Shown: in pieces, positions 24,887 through 32,176 of the stretch | Position numbering within the stretch: the first letter of the stretch is position 1 | Layout: each line of letters starts with the position of its first letter | DNA from: Vibrio nitrifigilis | Lineage (GTDB): Bacteria; Pseudomonadota; Gammaproteobacteria; Enterobacterales; Vibrionaceae | Assembly (NCBI RefSeq): GCF_015686695.1 | Contig: NZ_JADPMR010000001.1 | Location: 1,116,001-1,180,000 of the forward strand | Direction of reading: 5' to 3' | DNA: 64,000 nt | Notes under the pieces: generated by a model | The model's database searches: none | What the model was told of the DNA's origin: nothing | What the model saw: only the letters and a program-made list of their open reading frames with translations | Program-made: the position numbers and the translations under genes

Positions 24887-26230
24887 TTAATTTTCTTTAA
24901 ACATCTCTTTATCTAGGCGATAACGCTGCATTTTGTCATATAAAGTTTTACGTGCGACCCCAAGTCTTTCCATGGTCTCTTTGATACTACCTCCAGTCTC
25001 AAGTAAAGCTTGTTCGATGACTGATTTTTCAAATTCCGCGACTTGATCAACTAAGTTGGTAGTGACTGGAGAAGATAGTGGTGCTTCACCTAACTGAATC
25101 ATTTTACCTAATAATACATAGCGCTCGGCAGCGTTACGCAGTTCGCGAACATTACCAGGCCATGCATGATTGAGTAGCGTTTGTAGAGCTTGACGATCAA
25201 TCGATTGGGCTGCTTTACCGTACCGAGCGGCTGCCACGAGTAAAAAGTGATGGAATAGGGCCGGGATATCGTCTTTACGCTCTCGTAGTGGCGGAATATC
25301 AAGGGTAACGATGTTCAATCGGTAATAGAGGTCTTGACGAAACTTTCCGTCCTCTGACGCTTGTTTAAGATCGATCTTGGTTGCTGCAATAACCCGAATA
25401 TCAAGTGGCAGCAATTCGTTAGAACCCACGCGTTCGATAACCCTCTCTTGCAAAACCCTTAACAAACGAATCTGAGCTTGCATGGGCATGGACTCAATTT
25501 CATCTAGAAAAAGAGTCCCACCTTGCGCATGTTCAAATTTACCAATACGTTTGGTTTCAGCGCCAGTGAAGGCACCTTTTTCGTGCCCATAAAGTTCACT
25601 CTCAATCAAATTTTCGGGTACGGCACCGCAGTTAACCGCGACAAAGTTATTTTCCCTTCGTGAACTTTGCTCATGAAGAGAGCGGGCAACTAACTCTTTA
25701 CCTGTTCCTGTTTCACCAAACAGCAGAATATCGGCATTGGTATCAGCAACATGAGAAATTGTATCGCGTAATTGTTGGATGCTTGCAGTTTCGCCGATGA
25801 TACGTGGGCCGAGTGTTTGGCTTGCTTTTAGACTGCGTTTTAAACGTTCATTTTCAGTCGTCAGTTGCCGCTTTTCAATCGCTCGGGTTGTCGTTTCGAT
25901 TAAGTGCTCAGGAGAAAATGGCTTCTCGATAAAATCGTAAGCACCATCATGCATAGCCTGTACGGCCATCGATATATCACCGTGACCGGTGATTAACACA
26001 ACGGGCAAGTTGGGGTCTTGGTGGTGAATGGTGGTCAGTAAATTTTGCCCACTTAAACCGGGTAAGCAGATGTCACTGATGATCACCGTAGGTAACCCCT
26101 CTTTTTGAATCTCCAGCAGTGCATCCTCTGCACAGGAAAAGAATCGTGCATTGATGTCTGCCAGTTCAAAGCTCTGCTCTATGGCAGTACGCAAATCCTG
26201 CTCATCATCAATAAAAAATACATCACACAT
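24887..26230 (-). CDS. dctD: C4-dicarboxylate response regulator DctD (sigma-54 activator)
   Basis: The 447-residue protein has three domains. Residues 1-120 are a receiver (FFIDDEQDLRTAIEQ, phospho-acceptor Asp in VIISDICLPGLSG). Residues about 145-370 are an AAA+ domain with Walker A (GETGTGKE) and the sigma-54-contacting motif ESELYGHEKGAFTGAETKR. The C-terminus is a Fis-type helix-turn-helix (VIEQALLETGGSIKETMERL). With DctB it would activate the sigma-54 promoter of dctPQM. It overlaps dctB by 8 bp and is convergent with dctM. Confidence 0.96.
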   Translation of the reverse strand: MCDVFFIDDEQDLRTAIEQSFELADINARFFSCAEDALLEIQKEGLPTVIISDICLPGLSGQNLLTTIHHQDPNLPVVLITGHGDISMAVQAMHDGAYDFIEKPFSPEHLIETTTRAIEKRQLTTENERLKRSLKASQTLGPRIIGETASIQQLRDTISHVADTNADILLFGETGTGKELVARSLHEQSSRRENNFVAVNCGAVPENLIESELYGHEKGAFTGAETKRIGKFEHAQGGTLFLDEIESMPMQAQIRLLRVLQERVIERVGSNELLPLDIRVIAATKIDLKQASEDGKFRQDLYYRLNIVTLDIPPLRERKDDIPALFHHFLLVAAARYGKAAQSIDRQALQTLLNHAWPGNVRELRNAAERYVLLGKMIQLGEAPLSSPVTTNLVDQVAEFEKSVIEQALLETGGSIKETMERLGVARKTLYDKMQRYRLDKEMFKEN

Positions 26231-28049
26231 CGGCTGTCCTTAGATTTGAATCTGGTGGTGTTGATGGTTGCGATAAAACACAGGGTAAACAGATGATAAA
26301 ACGCGCACCTCCGAAGGGAGAATCCTCAATCAGTAATCGACCATCGAAACCTTTAATGATCTGGTAAGAGATAGAGAGCCCTAAGCCAAGCCCATTTTGT
26401 TTAGTCGTGTAAAAAGGATCAAATAGGTGAGGTTGTTGTTCTTGGCTAACGCCAGGACCATTATCGTCAACATACACTTCAACTGTATCTTGCTGTAGAG
26501 CAAAGGAAACCATCACTTTTTTGTCACTTTGTGTGTTGAGAGCCTGCTGAGCGTTGGTCAATAAATTTATCAATACCTGCTCTAACTGAATAGGGTTAAC
26601 TTGGACATTTATCGGCGATTGCGGTGGGGTGATGATCAGAGAAACTGCGTTGTTTTTAAATTGTTGCTGAATGAGTTCTTTTGCTGAAAGCACTATAGGA
26701 AACAATTGTGCTTCTACGGTTTCATGAGAATCACTTCTGCGAGCAAATAATTTTAGCTGCTCACTGATTTTCGCCATTCGTTCAGTTAAGGAGGAAATTC
26801 GAGTTAAGTTGTCATCCACTCGGTCGGTGGAGCCCCTATGCAAAAATCGCCGTGCGTTATCAGCGAAACTGCGAATGGCTGCAAGGGGGTTATTCAGCTC
26901 GTGGCTAATACTGGCAGACATCTGACCAAGCATCGCCAACTTAGCTGTTTGAATTAGTTCATCTTGAGCCTGGCGTAACGCCTGCTCGGTTTTAATTCTT
27001 TCGTCGATTTCACTATGCAGCTCTGCCGTTCGTTCCATGACTAAAAATTCCAATTTTTGTTTCGCTTCCTGCTGGATATGTTCGATTTGGCGCTGTTTAG
27101 CGCTACGGTTTCTCACGAGTAGTGTGGCTAGATAGATAATGGCAAAAAGCATTGTAAGAACTAACCCAAAGCCAAAGGTATTCCAAAACACATCTATTTT
27201 GGGGGAAAGAACGCGGATATTAAGGTCAAGTTCTGGGATGGGTCTAGTCGTGACAATCATATCGCCTTGTAACCAACCTTGCTGTGGGTTCTCCCATTCA
27301 GCTGGTGAGTGAATGGTATTGGTCTTAAAACCAAGTGATGGGATGTCTTTATCTAAATATTGCCTGCTGCGGCGGATGCGATCCAATTCAGTCTCATTTA
27401 AATGGCTCACACTGCGAAATAACCACTGTGGTTGGCTCGACATAAAAATGACATTGTTATCATCGGTAGCCACAAAGTAACTGTCTTGGCTTTGCCAATT
27501 TTCCTCAATACTGTTGAGATCCATTTTGACTACCACAGCCCCGATGGTTTCTGCAGCATAAATAACAGGATAAGCATAATAGTAACCACGTTGACCAGAC
27601 GTAGAACCTAATGCAAAGTATTGACTGCGTTTGCCTTGAATCGCTTGTTTAAAGTAAGGACGCCAGGCGAAGTTACGCCCGATAAAACTGTGTTCAGAGG
27701 CCCAGTTACTGGCGGCAATAGTTGTACCTGATACGTTCAATAAATAGGTATCTGACGCTTGAATCACTTCATTAACTTGAGCGAGATAGCGGTTAGTGAC
27801 TTCAATTTGTGCGGTATTTCGCGGGGTTTTCAGTGCGTCAATCAATTCTCGATCTTTTGATAGCAATCGAGGAATGTTGGCATATTTATCGAGTTTGGCA
27901 GCAATATGCCCAGAAAATCGCTCCAACTGAGCTTGATGTTCGTTGAGTAATGAGTGATAGCTATATTGCCAGACCCAATGACACCCTAACGTTAATACCA
28001 AGAGGTAGAGAAGGATAAACCAAAGATGGAAACGACGAAGTGGCTGCAT
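26223..28049 (-). CDS. dctB: C4-dicarboxylate sensor histidine kinase DctB
   Basis: The 608-residue protein has an N-terminal membrane helix (about 9-31), a large periplasmic double-Cache type sensor (about 40-285) and a second membrane helix (about 288-310). A coiled region follows, then HisKA with the phosphorylated His in ASISHELNNPLAAIRSFADN, and HATPase with DNGPGVSQEQQ and the G2 box NGLGLGLSISYQII. This is the DctB architecture for sensing external C4-dicarboxylates. It overlaps dctD by 8 bp, so translation is probably coupled. The leader upstream contains a piece of the palindromic repeat family. Confidence 0.94.
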   Translation of the reverse strand: MQPLRRFHLWFILLYLLVLTLGCHWVWQYSYHSLLNEHQAQLERFSGHIAAKLDKYANIPRLLSKDRELIDALKTPRNTAQIEVTNRYLAQVNEVIQASDTYLLNVSGTTIAASNWASEHSFIGRNFAWRPYFKQAIQGKRSQYFALGSTSGQRGYYYAYPVIYAAETIGAVVVKMDLNSIEENWQSQDSYFVATDDNNVIFMSSQPQWLFRSVSHLNETELDRIRRSRQYLDKDIPSLGFKTNTIHSPAEWENPQQGWLQGDMIVTTRPIPELDLNIRVLSPKIDVFWNTFGFGLVLTMLFAIIYLATLLVRNRSAKQRQIEHIQQEAKQKLEFLVMERTAELHSEIDERIKTEQALRQAQDELIQTAKLAMLGQMSASISHELNNPLAAIRSFADNARRFLHRGSTDRVDDNLTRISSLTERMAKISEQLKLFARRSDSHETVEAQLFPIVLSAKELIQQQFKNNAVSLIITPPQSPINVQVNPIQLEQVLINLLTNAQQALNTQSDKKVMVSFALQQDTVEVYVDDNGPGVSQEQQPHLFDPFYTTKQNGLGLGLSISYQIIKGFDGRLLIEDSPFGGARFIICLPCVLSQPSTPPDSNLRTADV

Positions 28050-28077
28050 ATTTTACCCAATAACAAACACGGATAGA

Positions 28078-28136
28078 TACCCAAGTAACGTCAAGCTGCT
28101 GTTTCAGTGAGAATGTATTTACTCTTAGGAACAATC
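28078..28136. repeat. Left-end fragment of the palindromic repeat family
   Basis: The sequence starts ATACCCAAGTAACGTCAAGC and follows the first 60 bases of the 16488-16753 element with a handful of changes, then stops. It lies just upstream of dctB, in its presumed promoter. Confidence 0.7.
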
Positions 28137-28223
28137 TTATAAGAAATTGGTGGTGAGTGAGAGAAGAAAGCGACATTTGGTGTTCACACTCTTGAAGGAG
28201 ATCGCTTTTTGTTCATTCTGGTA

Positions 28224-28304
28224 AAAAAAAGCACCAAATCACTTGAAAATCTTTTTGTTGACCCCATTTTTGAAACCATGCCATGTGACTTTGGTGCTTT
28301 TTTT
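28224..28304. ncRNA. Long-armed hairpin with A and T tracts, candidate terminator or small RNA
   Basis: AAAAAAAGCACCAAA pairs with TTTGGTGCTTTTTTT, and the stem continues imperfectly with TCAC/GTGA around a loop of about 45 bases. It looks like a rho-independent terminator read from either strand, but no gene ends next to it: dctB starts at 28049 and tig starts at 28622. It could be the end of a small RNA transcribed from 28140 onward, or the remains of a mobile element. Confidence 0.45.
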
Positions 28305-28477
28305 AGCACTTGGTTGGGTTTTTAGGACATAACAAGGCTCAATGTCGGCAGATGCTCGACAGGAAAAGCTGAGGTCGTTAGAATGTCGCGTCTATAATTT
28401 TTGTCCTGAGACTAATCGGAGATACCTTTCTTACGTTCTATTCGGATGTAGCACATAAAGATATCACTCATTAGTCC

Positions 28478-28506
28478 GATGTACGTCTTTTAAAAACTCG
28501 TACATC
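28478..28506. promoter_or_regulatory. Inverted repeat upstream of tig
   Basis: GATGTACG and CGTACATC are perfect inverted copies separated by 13 bases, 116-144 bp before the tig start. It is either an operator or a leader hairpin. Confidence 0.45.
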
Positions 28507-28527
28507 TACGCTCAATTTATACATTAA

Positions 28528-28600
28528 GTGCTCACATTGAGCACATAACATGGATGCAGCCAAAAGAGAGTTTTGGCTCATGATGCTCAGCAAACTGAGC
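28528..28600 (+). promoter_or_regulatory. Three consecutive hairpins in the tig leader
   Basis: GTGCTCA-CAT-TGAGCAC (28528-28544), CCAAAA-GAGAG-TTTTGG (28560-28576) and GCTCAG-CAAA-CTGAGC (28585-28600) are perfect or near-perfect stems set 9-16 bases apart. The last ends 21 bases before the tig ATG. GTTTTGAGG at 28603-28611 supplies the ribosome site. Likely an mRNA leader that stabilises or regulates a highly expressed gene. Confidence 0.55.
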
Positions 28601-28621
28601 AAGTTTTGAGGTTTAAATATA

Positions 28622-29926
28622 ATGCAAGTTACTGTTGAAACGCTAGAAGGCCTACAACGCCGTCTTAACATTACTGTTCCTGCTGCAAACGTTGAAGATG
28701 CAGTGACAGCTGAACTCCGCAACATCGCGAAAAACCGTCGTTTCGATGGTTTCCGTAAAGGCAAAGTGCCTTTGAAAATGGTTGCTAAAATGTACGGCAA
28801 ATCAGTTCGTCAAGACATTCTAGGCGAAGTAATGCAACGTCATTTCATCGAAGCGATTGTTAAAGAAAAAATCAATCCAGCTGGCGCACCAACTTTCGCA
28901 CCTGTTGAAACTGAAGAAGGTAAAGACGTTGTATTTACAGCAACTTTCGAAGTTTACCCAGAGGTTGAATTGAAAGGTTTAGAAAACATTGCTGTAGAAA
29001 AACCAACAGCAGACGTGACTGATGCTGACGTTGAAGAAATGCTAGAAACTCTTCGTAAACAGCAAGCAACTTGGACTGAAGTTGATGAAGCTGCTGGCGA
29101 AGGCAAACGCGTAACTATCGATTTCCTAGGCTCTATTGACGGTGAAGAGTTTGAAGGCGGTAAAGCTGAAAACTTCCCTCTAGAAATGGGTTCTGGTCGT
29201 ATGATTCCTGGTTTTGAAGACGGCATTGCTGGCAAAACTAAAGGAATGGAATTCGACATCGAAGTAAACTTCCCAGAAGATTACCACGCTGAAAACCTAA
29301 AAGGTAAAGCAGCGAAATTCGCTATCAAAGTTCATAAAGTAGAAGCTCAAGAGCTTCCAGAACTGACTGACGAATTTGTTGCTAAATTTGGTGTTCAAGA
29401 AGGCGGTGTTGAAGCTCTTAAAGCTGAAGTTCGTAAAAACATGGAACGCGAACTTAAACAAGCGATTAAAGCAAACATCAAAGAACAAGCGATTGAAGGT
29501 CTTGTAAAAGAAAACGAAATCGATGTTCCTTCTCCACTAATCGATCAAGAAGTTGAAGTTCTACGTCGTCAAGCGGCACAACGCTTCGGTGGCAACGTTG
29601 AAGCTGCAGCACAACTTCCACGCGAACTATTTGAAGAACAAGCAAAACGTCGCGTTGTTGTTGGTCTATTATTAGGTGAAGTGATTAAAGCGAAAGAGCT
29701 TAAAGCTGACGAAGAAAAAGTAAAAGCGCTAATCGAAGAGATGGCGACTGCATACGAAGACCCATCTGAAGTGATTGCTTACTACGAGCAAAACGAACAA
29801 ATGATGGACAACATGCGTAACCTGGCTCTAGAAGAACAGGCTATCGACGCGATCATTGCTGATGCAAAAGTATCTGAGAAAAAAGTTGGCTTTAGCGAGC
29901 TAATGAACGCTCAAACTGCTGCTTAA
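28622..29926 (+). CDS. tig: Trigger factor, ribosome-associated chaperone and prolyl isomerase
   Basis: The 434-residue protein matches E. coli trigger factor in length and layout. The N-terminal ribosome-binding domain has the signature GFRKGKVPLKMV (about residues 43-54). The FKBP-type domain is at about 150-245 (RVTIDFLGSIDGEEFEGG, GSGRMIPGFEDGIAGK). The rest is the helical arms and body that cradle nascent chains. Codon use is strongly biased toward preferred codons. It is the first gene of the conserved tig-clpP-clpX-lon cluster. A structured leader precedes it and a hairpin separates it from clpP. Confidence 0.98.
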   Translation: MQVTVETLEGLQRRLNITVPAANVEDAVTAELRNIAKNRRFDGFRKGKVPLKMVAKMYGKSVRQDILGEVMQRHFIEAIVKEKINPAGAPTFAPVETEEGKDVVFTATFEVYPEVELKGLENIAVEKPTADVTDADVEEMLETLRKQQATWTEVDEAAGEGKRVTIDFLGSIDGEEFEGGKAENFPLEMGSGRMIPGFEDGIAGKTKGMEFDIEVNFPEDYHAENLKGKAAKFAIKVHKVEAQELPELTDEFVAKFGVQEGGVEALKAEVRKNMERELKQAIKANIKEQAIEGLVKENEIDVPSPLIDQEVEVLRRQAAQRFGGNVEAAAQLPRELFEEQAKRRVVVGLLLGEVIKAKELKADEEKVKALIEEMATAYEDPSEVIAYYEQNEQMMDNMRNLALEEQAIDAIIADAKVSEKKVGFSELMNAQTAA

Positions 29927-29980
29927 TAAGCAATATGTAGCGTAGAAGGTTGACGGAACGTTGACTCTTCTGCTAACAAT

Positions 29981-30008
29981 GGTCCGTATGATATCCATCA
30001 TCCGGGCC
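29981..30008 (+). terminator. Intercistronic hairpin between tig and clpP
   Basis: GGTCCGTATGAT pairs with ATCATCCGGGCC (11 of 12 pairs) around ATCC, followed by ATTTATTTTA. Probably a partial terminator that lowers read-through from tig into clpP. Confidence 0.6.
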
Positions 30009-30031
30009 ATTTATTTTAGGGATATAAGACT

Positions 30032-30658
30032 ATGAGCAACCAAGAAAAAAACTCAATGCCATCAATTATGGATGCGCTAGTGCCGATGGTCGTCGAACAA
30101 ACGTCTCGCGGCGAACGTTCTTATGACATTTATTCTCGCCTGCTAAAAGAGCGTGTTATCTTTTTAACGGGTCAAGTAGAAGATCAGATGGCGAATCTGG
30201 TTGTGGCTCAGCTGCTTTTCTTAGAATCTGAAAACCCTGATAAAGATATTTTCCTATACATTAACTCTCCTGGTGGTAGTGTAACTGCAGGGATGTCTAT
30301 TTATGACACCATGAAGTTCATCAAACCAGATGTAAGTACAGTATGTATGGGCCAAGCGGCTTCTATGGGCGCATTCCTACTTGCTGGTGGTGCTCAAGGC
30401 AAACGCTATGCACTGCCAAACTCACGCGTGATGATTCACCAACCATTGGGTGGTTTCCAAGGTCAGGCTTCAGACATTCAGATTCACGCGCAAGAAATTC
30501 TGTCAATTAAACAGAAATTAAACCGCCTGTTGGCCGATCATACTGGCCAACCGCTAGAAGTTATTGAACGAGATACTGACCGTGACAACTTTATGTCTGC
30601 TGATCAGGCAGTAGAATATGGTTTAGTTGACTCGGTTCTTACTCACCGCGGTGAGTAA
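30032..30658 (+). CDS. clpP: ATP-dependent Clp protease proteolytic subunit
   Basis: The 208-residue serine protease keeps the catalytic Ser in GQAASMGAFLLAGG, the His in RVMIHQPLGGFQG, and the Asp in DRDNFMSADQAVEYG. YSRLLKERVIFLTGQVEDQM is the conserved start of the mature protein after a short propeptide. ClpP forms a 14-mer that degrades proteins fed by ClpX or ClpA. TAGGGA at 30018-30023 precedes the ATG. clpX follows 118 bp downstream. Confidence 0.98.
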   Translation: MSNQEKNSMPSIMDALVPMVVEQTSRGERSYDIYSRLLKERVIFLTGQVEDQMANLVVAQLLFLESENPDKDIFLYINSPGGSVTAGMSIYDTMKFIKPDVSTVCMGQAASMGAFLLAGGAQGKRYALPNSRVMIHQPLGGFQGQASDIQIHAQEILSIKQKLNRLLADHTGQPLEVIERDTDRDNFMSADQAVEYGLVDSVLTHRGE

Positions 30659-30776
30659 CAATTCAAGTGATAAACTTGATGACTGCTGTGTAACAGTTTC
30701 TGAAATTGGTTCACGCAATTTAAATGAAATTGTTATACACTCAAACCTATATGTGTAAAGGCTAAGAGGTTAGCGA

Positions 30777-32057
30777 ATGACAGATAAAAGCAAAGAGGGT
30801 GGTAGTAGTAAACTGCTTTACTGCTCTTTCTGTGGCAAAAGCCAGCACGAAGTTCGCAAGCTAATCGCAGGTCCTTCGGTGTACATCTGTGACGAGTGTG
30901 TCGATCTCTGTAACGACATTATTCGCGAAGAAATTAAAGATGTTCTTCCTAAGAAAGAGTCGTCGGCATTACCAACGCCACGTCAAATTCGTGAACACCT
31001 AGATGACTATGTGATTGGCCAAGAACAGGCTAAGAAAGTGCTTGCGGTTGCGGTTTATAACCACTACAAGCGTTTACGTAACGGTGACACAACAAGTGAA
31101 GGCGTTGAGCTAGGTAAGAGTAACATCTTGCTGATCGGTCCAACTGGTAGCGGTAAAACCCTTCTCGCAGAAACGTTAGCGCGTTTCCTTGATGTTCCGT
31201 TTACGATGGCCGATGCGACAACGTTGACTGAAGCGGGCTATGTGGGTGAAGACGTTGAAAACATCATCCAAAAACTGCTGCAGAAATGCGATTACGACGT
31301 AGCGAAAGCAGAGCGTGGTATCGTGTATATTGATGAAATCGATAAGATTTCTCGTAAAGCAGAAAATCCATCTATCACTCGAGATGTTTCCGGTGAAGGG
31401 GTTCAACAAGCGCTTCTAAAACTGGTTGAAGGCACGGTAGCTTCTGTTCCACCACAAGGTGGCCGTAAACACCCACAACAAGAGTTCCTTCAAGTTGATA
31501 CGTCTAAAATCCTATTTATCTGTGGCGGTGCATTTGCTGGCCTAGATAAAGTGATTGAACAGCGTGTCGCTAAAGGTACAGGGATCGGATTTGCTGCCGA
31601 AGTTCACTCTAAAGATGAAAGCCAATCAGTGAGTGAGTTATTCACTCAAGTTGAGCCACAAGATTTAGTGAAATACGGTCTCATTCCAGAATTCATTGGT
31701 CGTTTGCCAGTCACGGCAACGCTTACTGAGTTGGATGAAGATGCGTTAATCCAGATTCTTAACGAACCGAAAAACGCACTTACGAAACAATACTCAGCAC
31801 TGTTTGATTTAGAAAATGTTGAGCTAGAGTTCCGTGAAGATGCATTACGTGCGATTGCTGCTAAAGCAATGCAGCGTAAAACGGGAGCACGTGGCCTACG
31901 TTCAATTCTTGAGAACGTGTTACTCGAGACCATGTATGACCTTCCTTCAATGACGGATGTCAGCAAAGTTGTGATTGACGAGTCAGTGATTAATGGTGAA
32001 TCTGAACCATTGATGATTTACTCAACCAATGACAATCAAGCGGCCGGAGCTGAGTAA
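30777..32057 (+). CDS. clpX: Clp protease ATPase subunit, unfoldase
   Basis: The 426-residue protein has the N-terminal four-Cys zinc domain (YCSFCGKSQ, YICDECVDLC). The AAA+ module follows with Walker A GPTGSGKTLL, Walker B IVYIDEID, the pore-loop AGYVGEDVENI, and the IGF-type loop (GTGIGFAAE, about residues 265-273) that docks on ClpP. It unfolds ssrA-tagged and other substrates with ATP. It lies just downstream of clpP and ends at a strong terminator before lon. Confidence 0.98.
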   Translation: MTDKSKEGGSSKLLYCSFCGKSQHEVRKLIAGPSVYICDECVDLCNDIIREEIKDVLPKKESSALPTPRQIREHLDDYVIGQEQAKKVLAVAVYNHYKRLRNGDTTSEGVELGKSNILLIGPTGSGKTLLAETLARFLDVPFTMADATTLTEAGYVGEDVENIIQKLLQKCDYDVAKAERGIVYIDEIDKISRKAENPSITRDVSGEGVQQALLKLVEGTVASVPPQGGRKHPQQEFLQVDTSKILFICGGAFAGLDKVIEQRVAKGTGIGFAAEVHSKDESQSVSELFTQVEPQDLVKYGLIPEFIGRLPVTATLTELDEDALIQILNEPKNALTKQYSALFDLENVELEFREDALRAIAAKAMQRKTGARGLRSILENVLLETMYDLPSMTDVSKVVIDESVINGESEPLMIYSTNDNQAAGAE

Positions 32058-32072
32058 GTTCGGTACAAAATT

Positions 32073-32103
32073 AAAAAAGGAGGTAGAAATACCTCCTTTT
32101 TTT
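32073..32103 (+). terminator. Terminator of clpPX
   Basis: AAAAAAGGAGGT-AGAAAT-ACCTCCTTTTTT, a perfect 12-bp stem with a T tract. Confidence 0.93.
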
Positions 32104-32114
32104 ATGTTCTGTTA

Positions 32115-32141
32115 TTGATTCCAGTAAGTTAGCCCCCATAT
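32115..32141 (+). promoter_or_regulatory. Sigma-32 (heat-shock) promoter of lon
   Basis: The -10 box CCCCATAT (32134-32141) matches the RpoH consensus exactly. TTGATT at 32115-32120 serves as the -35, with 13 bases between. Transcription would start near 32148, so the ATG at 32150 would be leaderless, and the start at 32177 is preferred. Confidence 0.75.
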
Positions 32142-32176
32142 ACTTCCATATGAATGAAAGCGGAAGAGAGAAAAAT

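Noticed and set aside
28140..28304. Insertion sequence remnant between dctB and tig
   Set aside because: No transposase fragment or paired terminal repeats with target duplication can be seen; kept only as a hairpin.
32150..32176. Start of Lon at ATG 32150
   Set aside because: The transcript expected from the sigma-32 promoter would begin two bases earlier, and family alignment begins at 32177.
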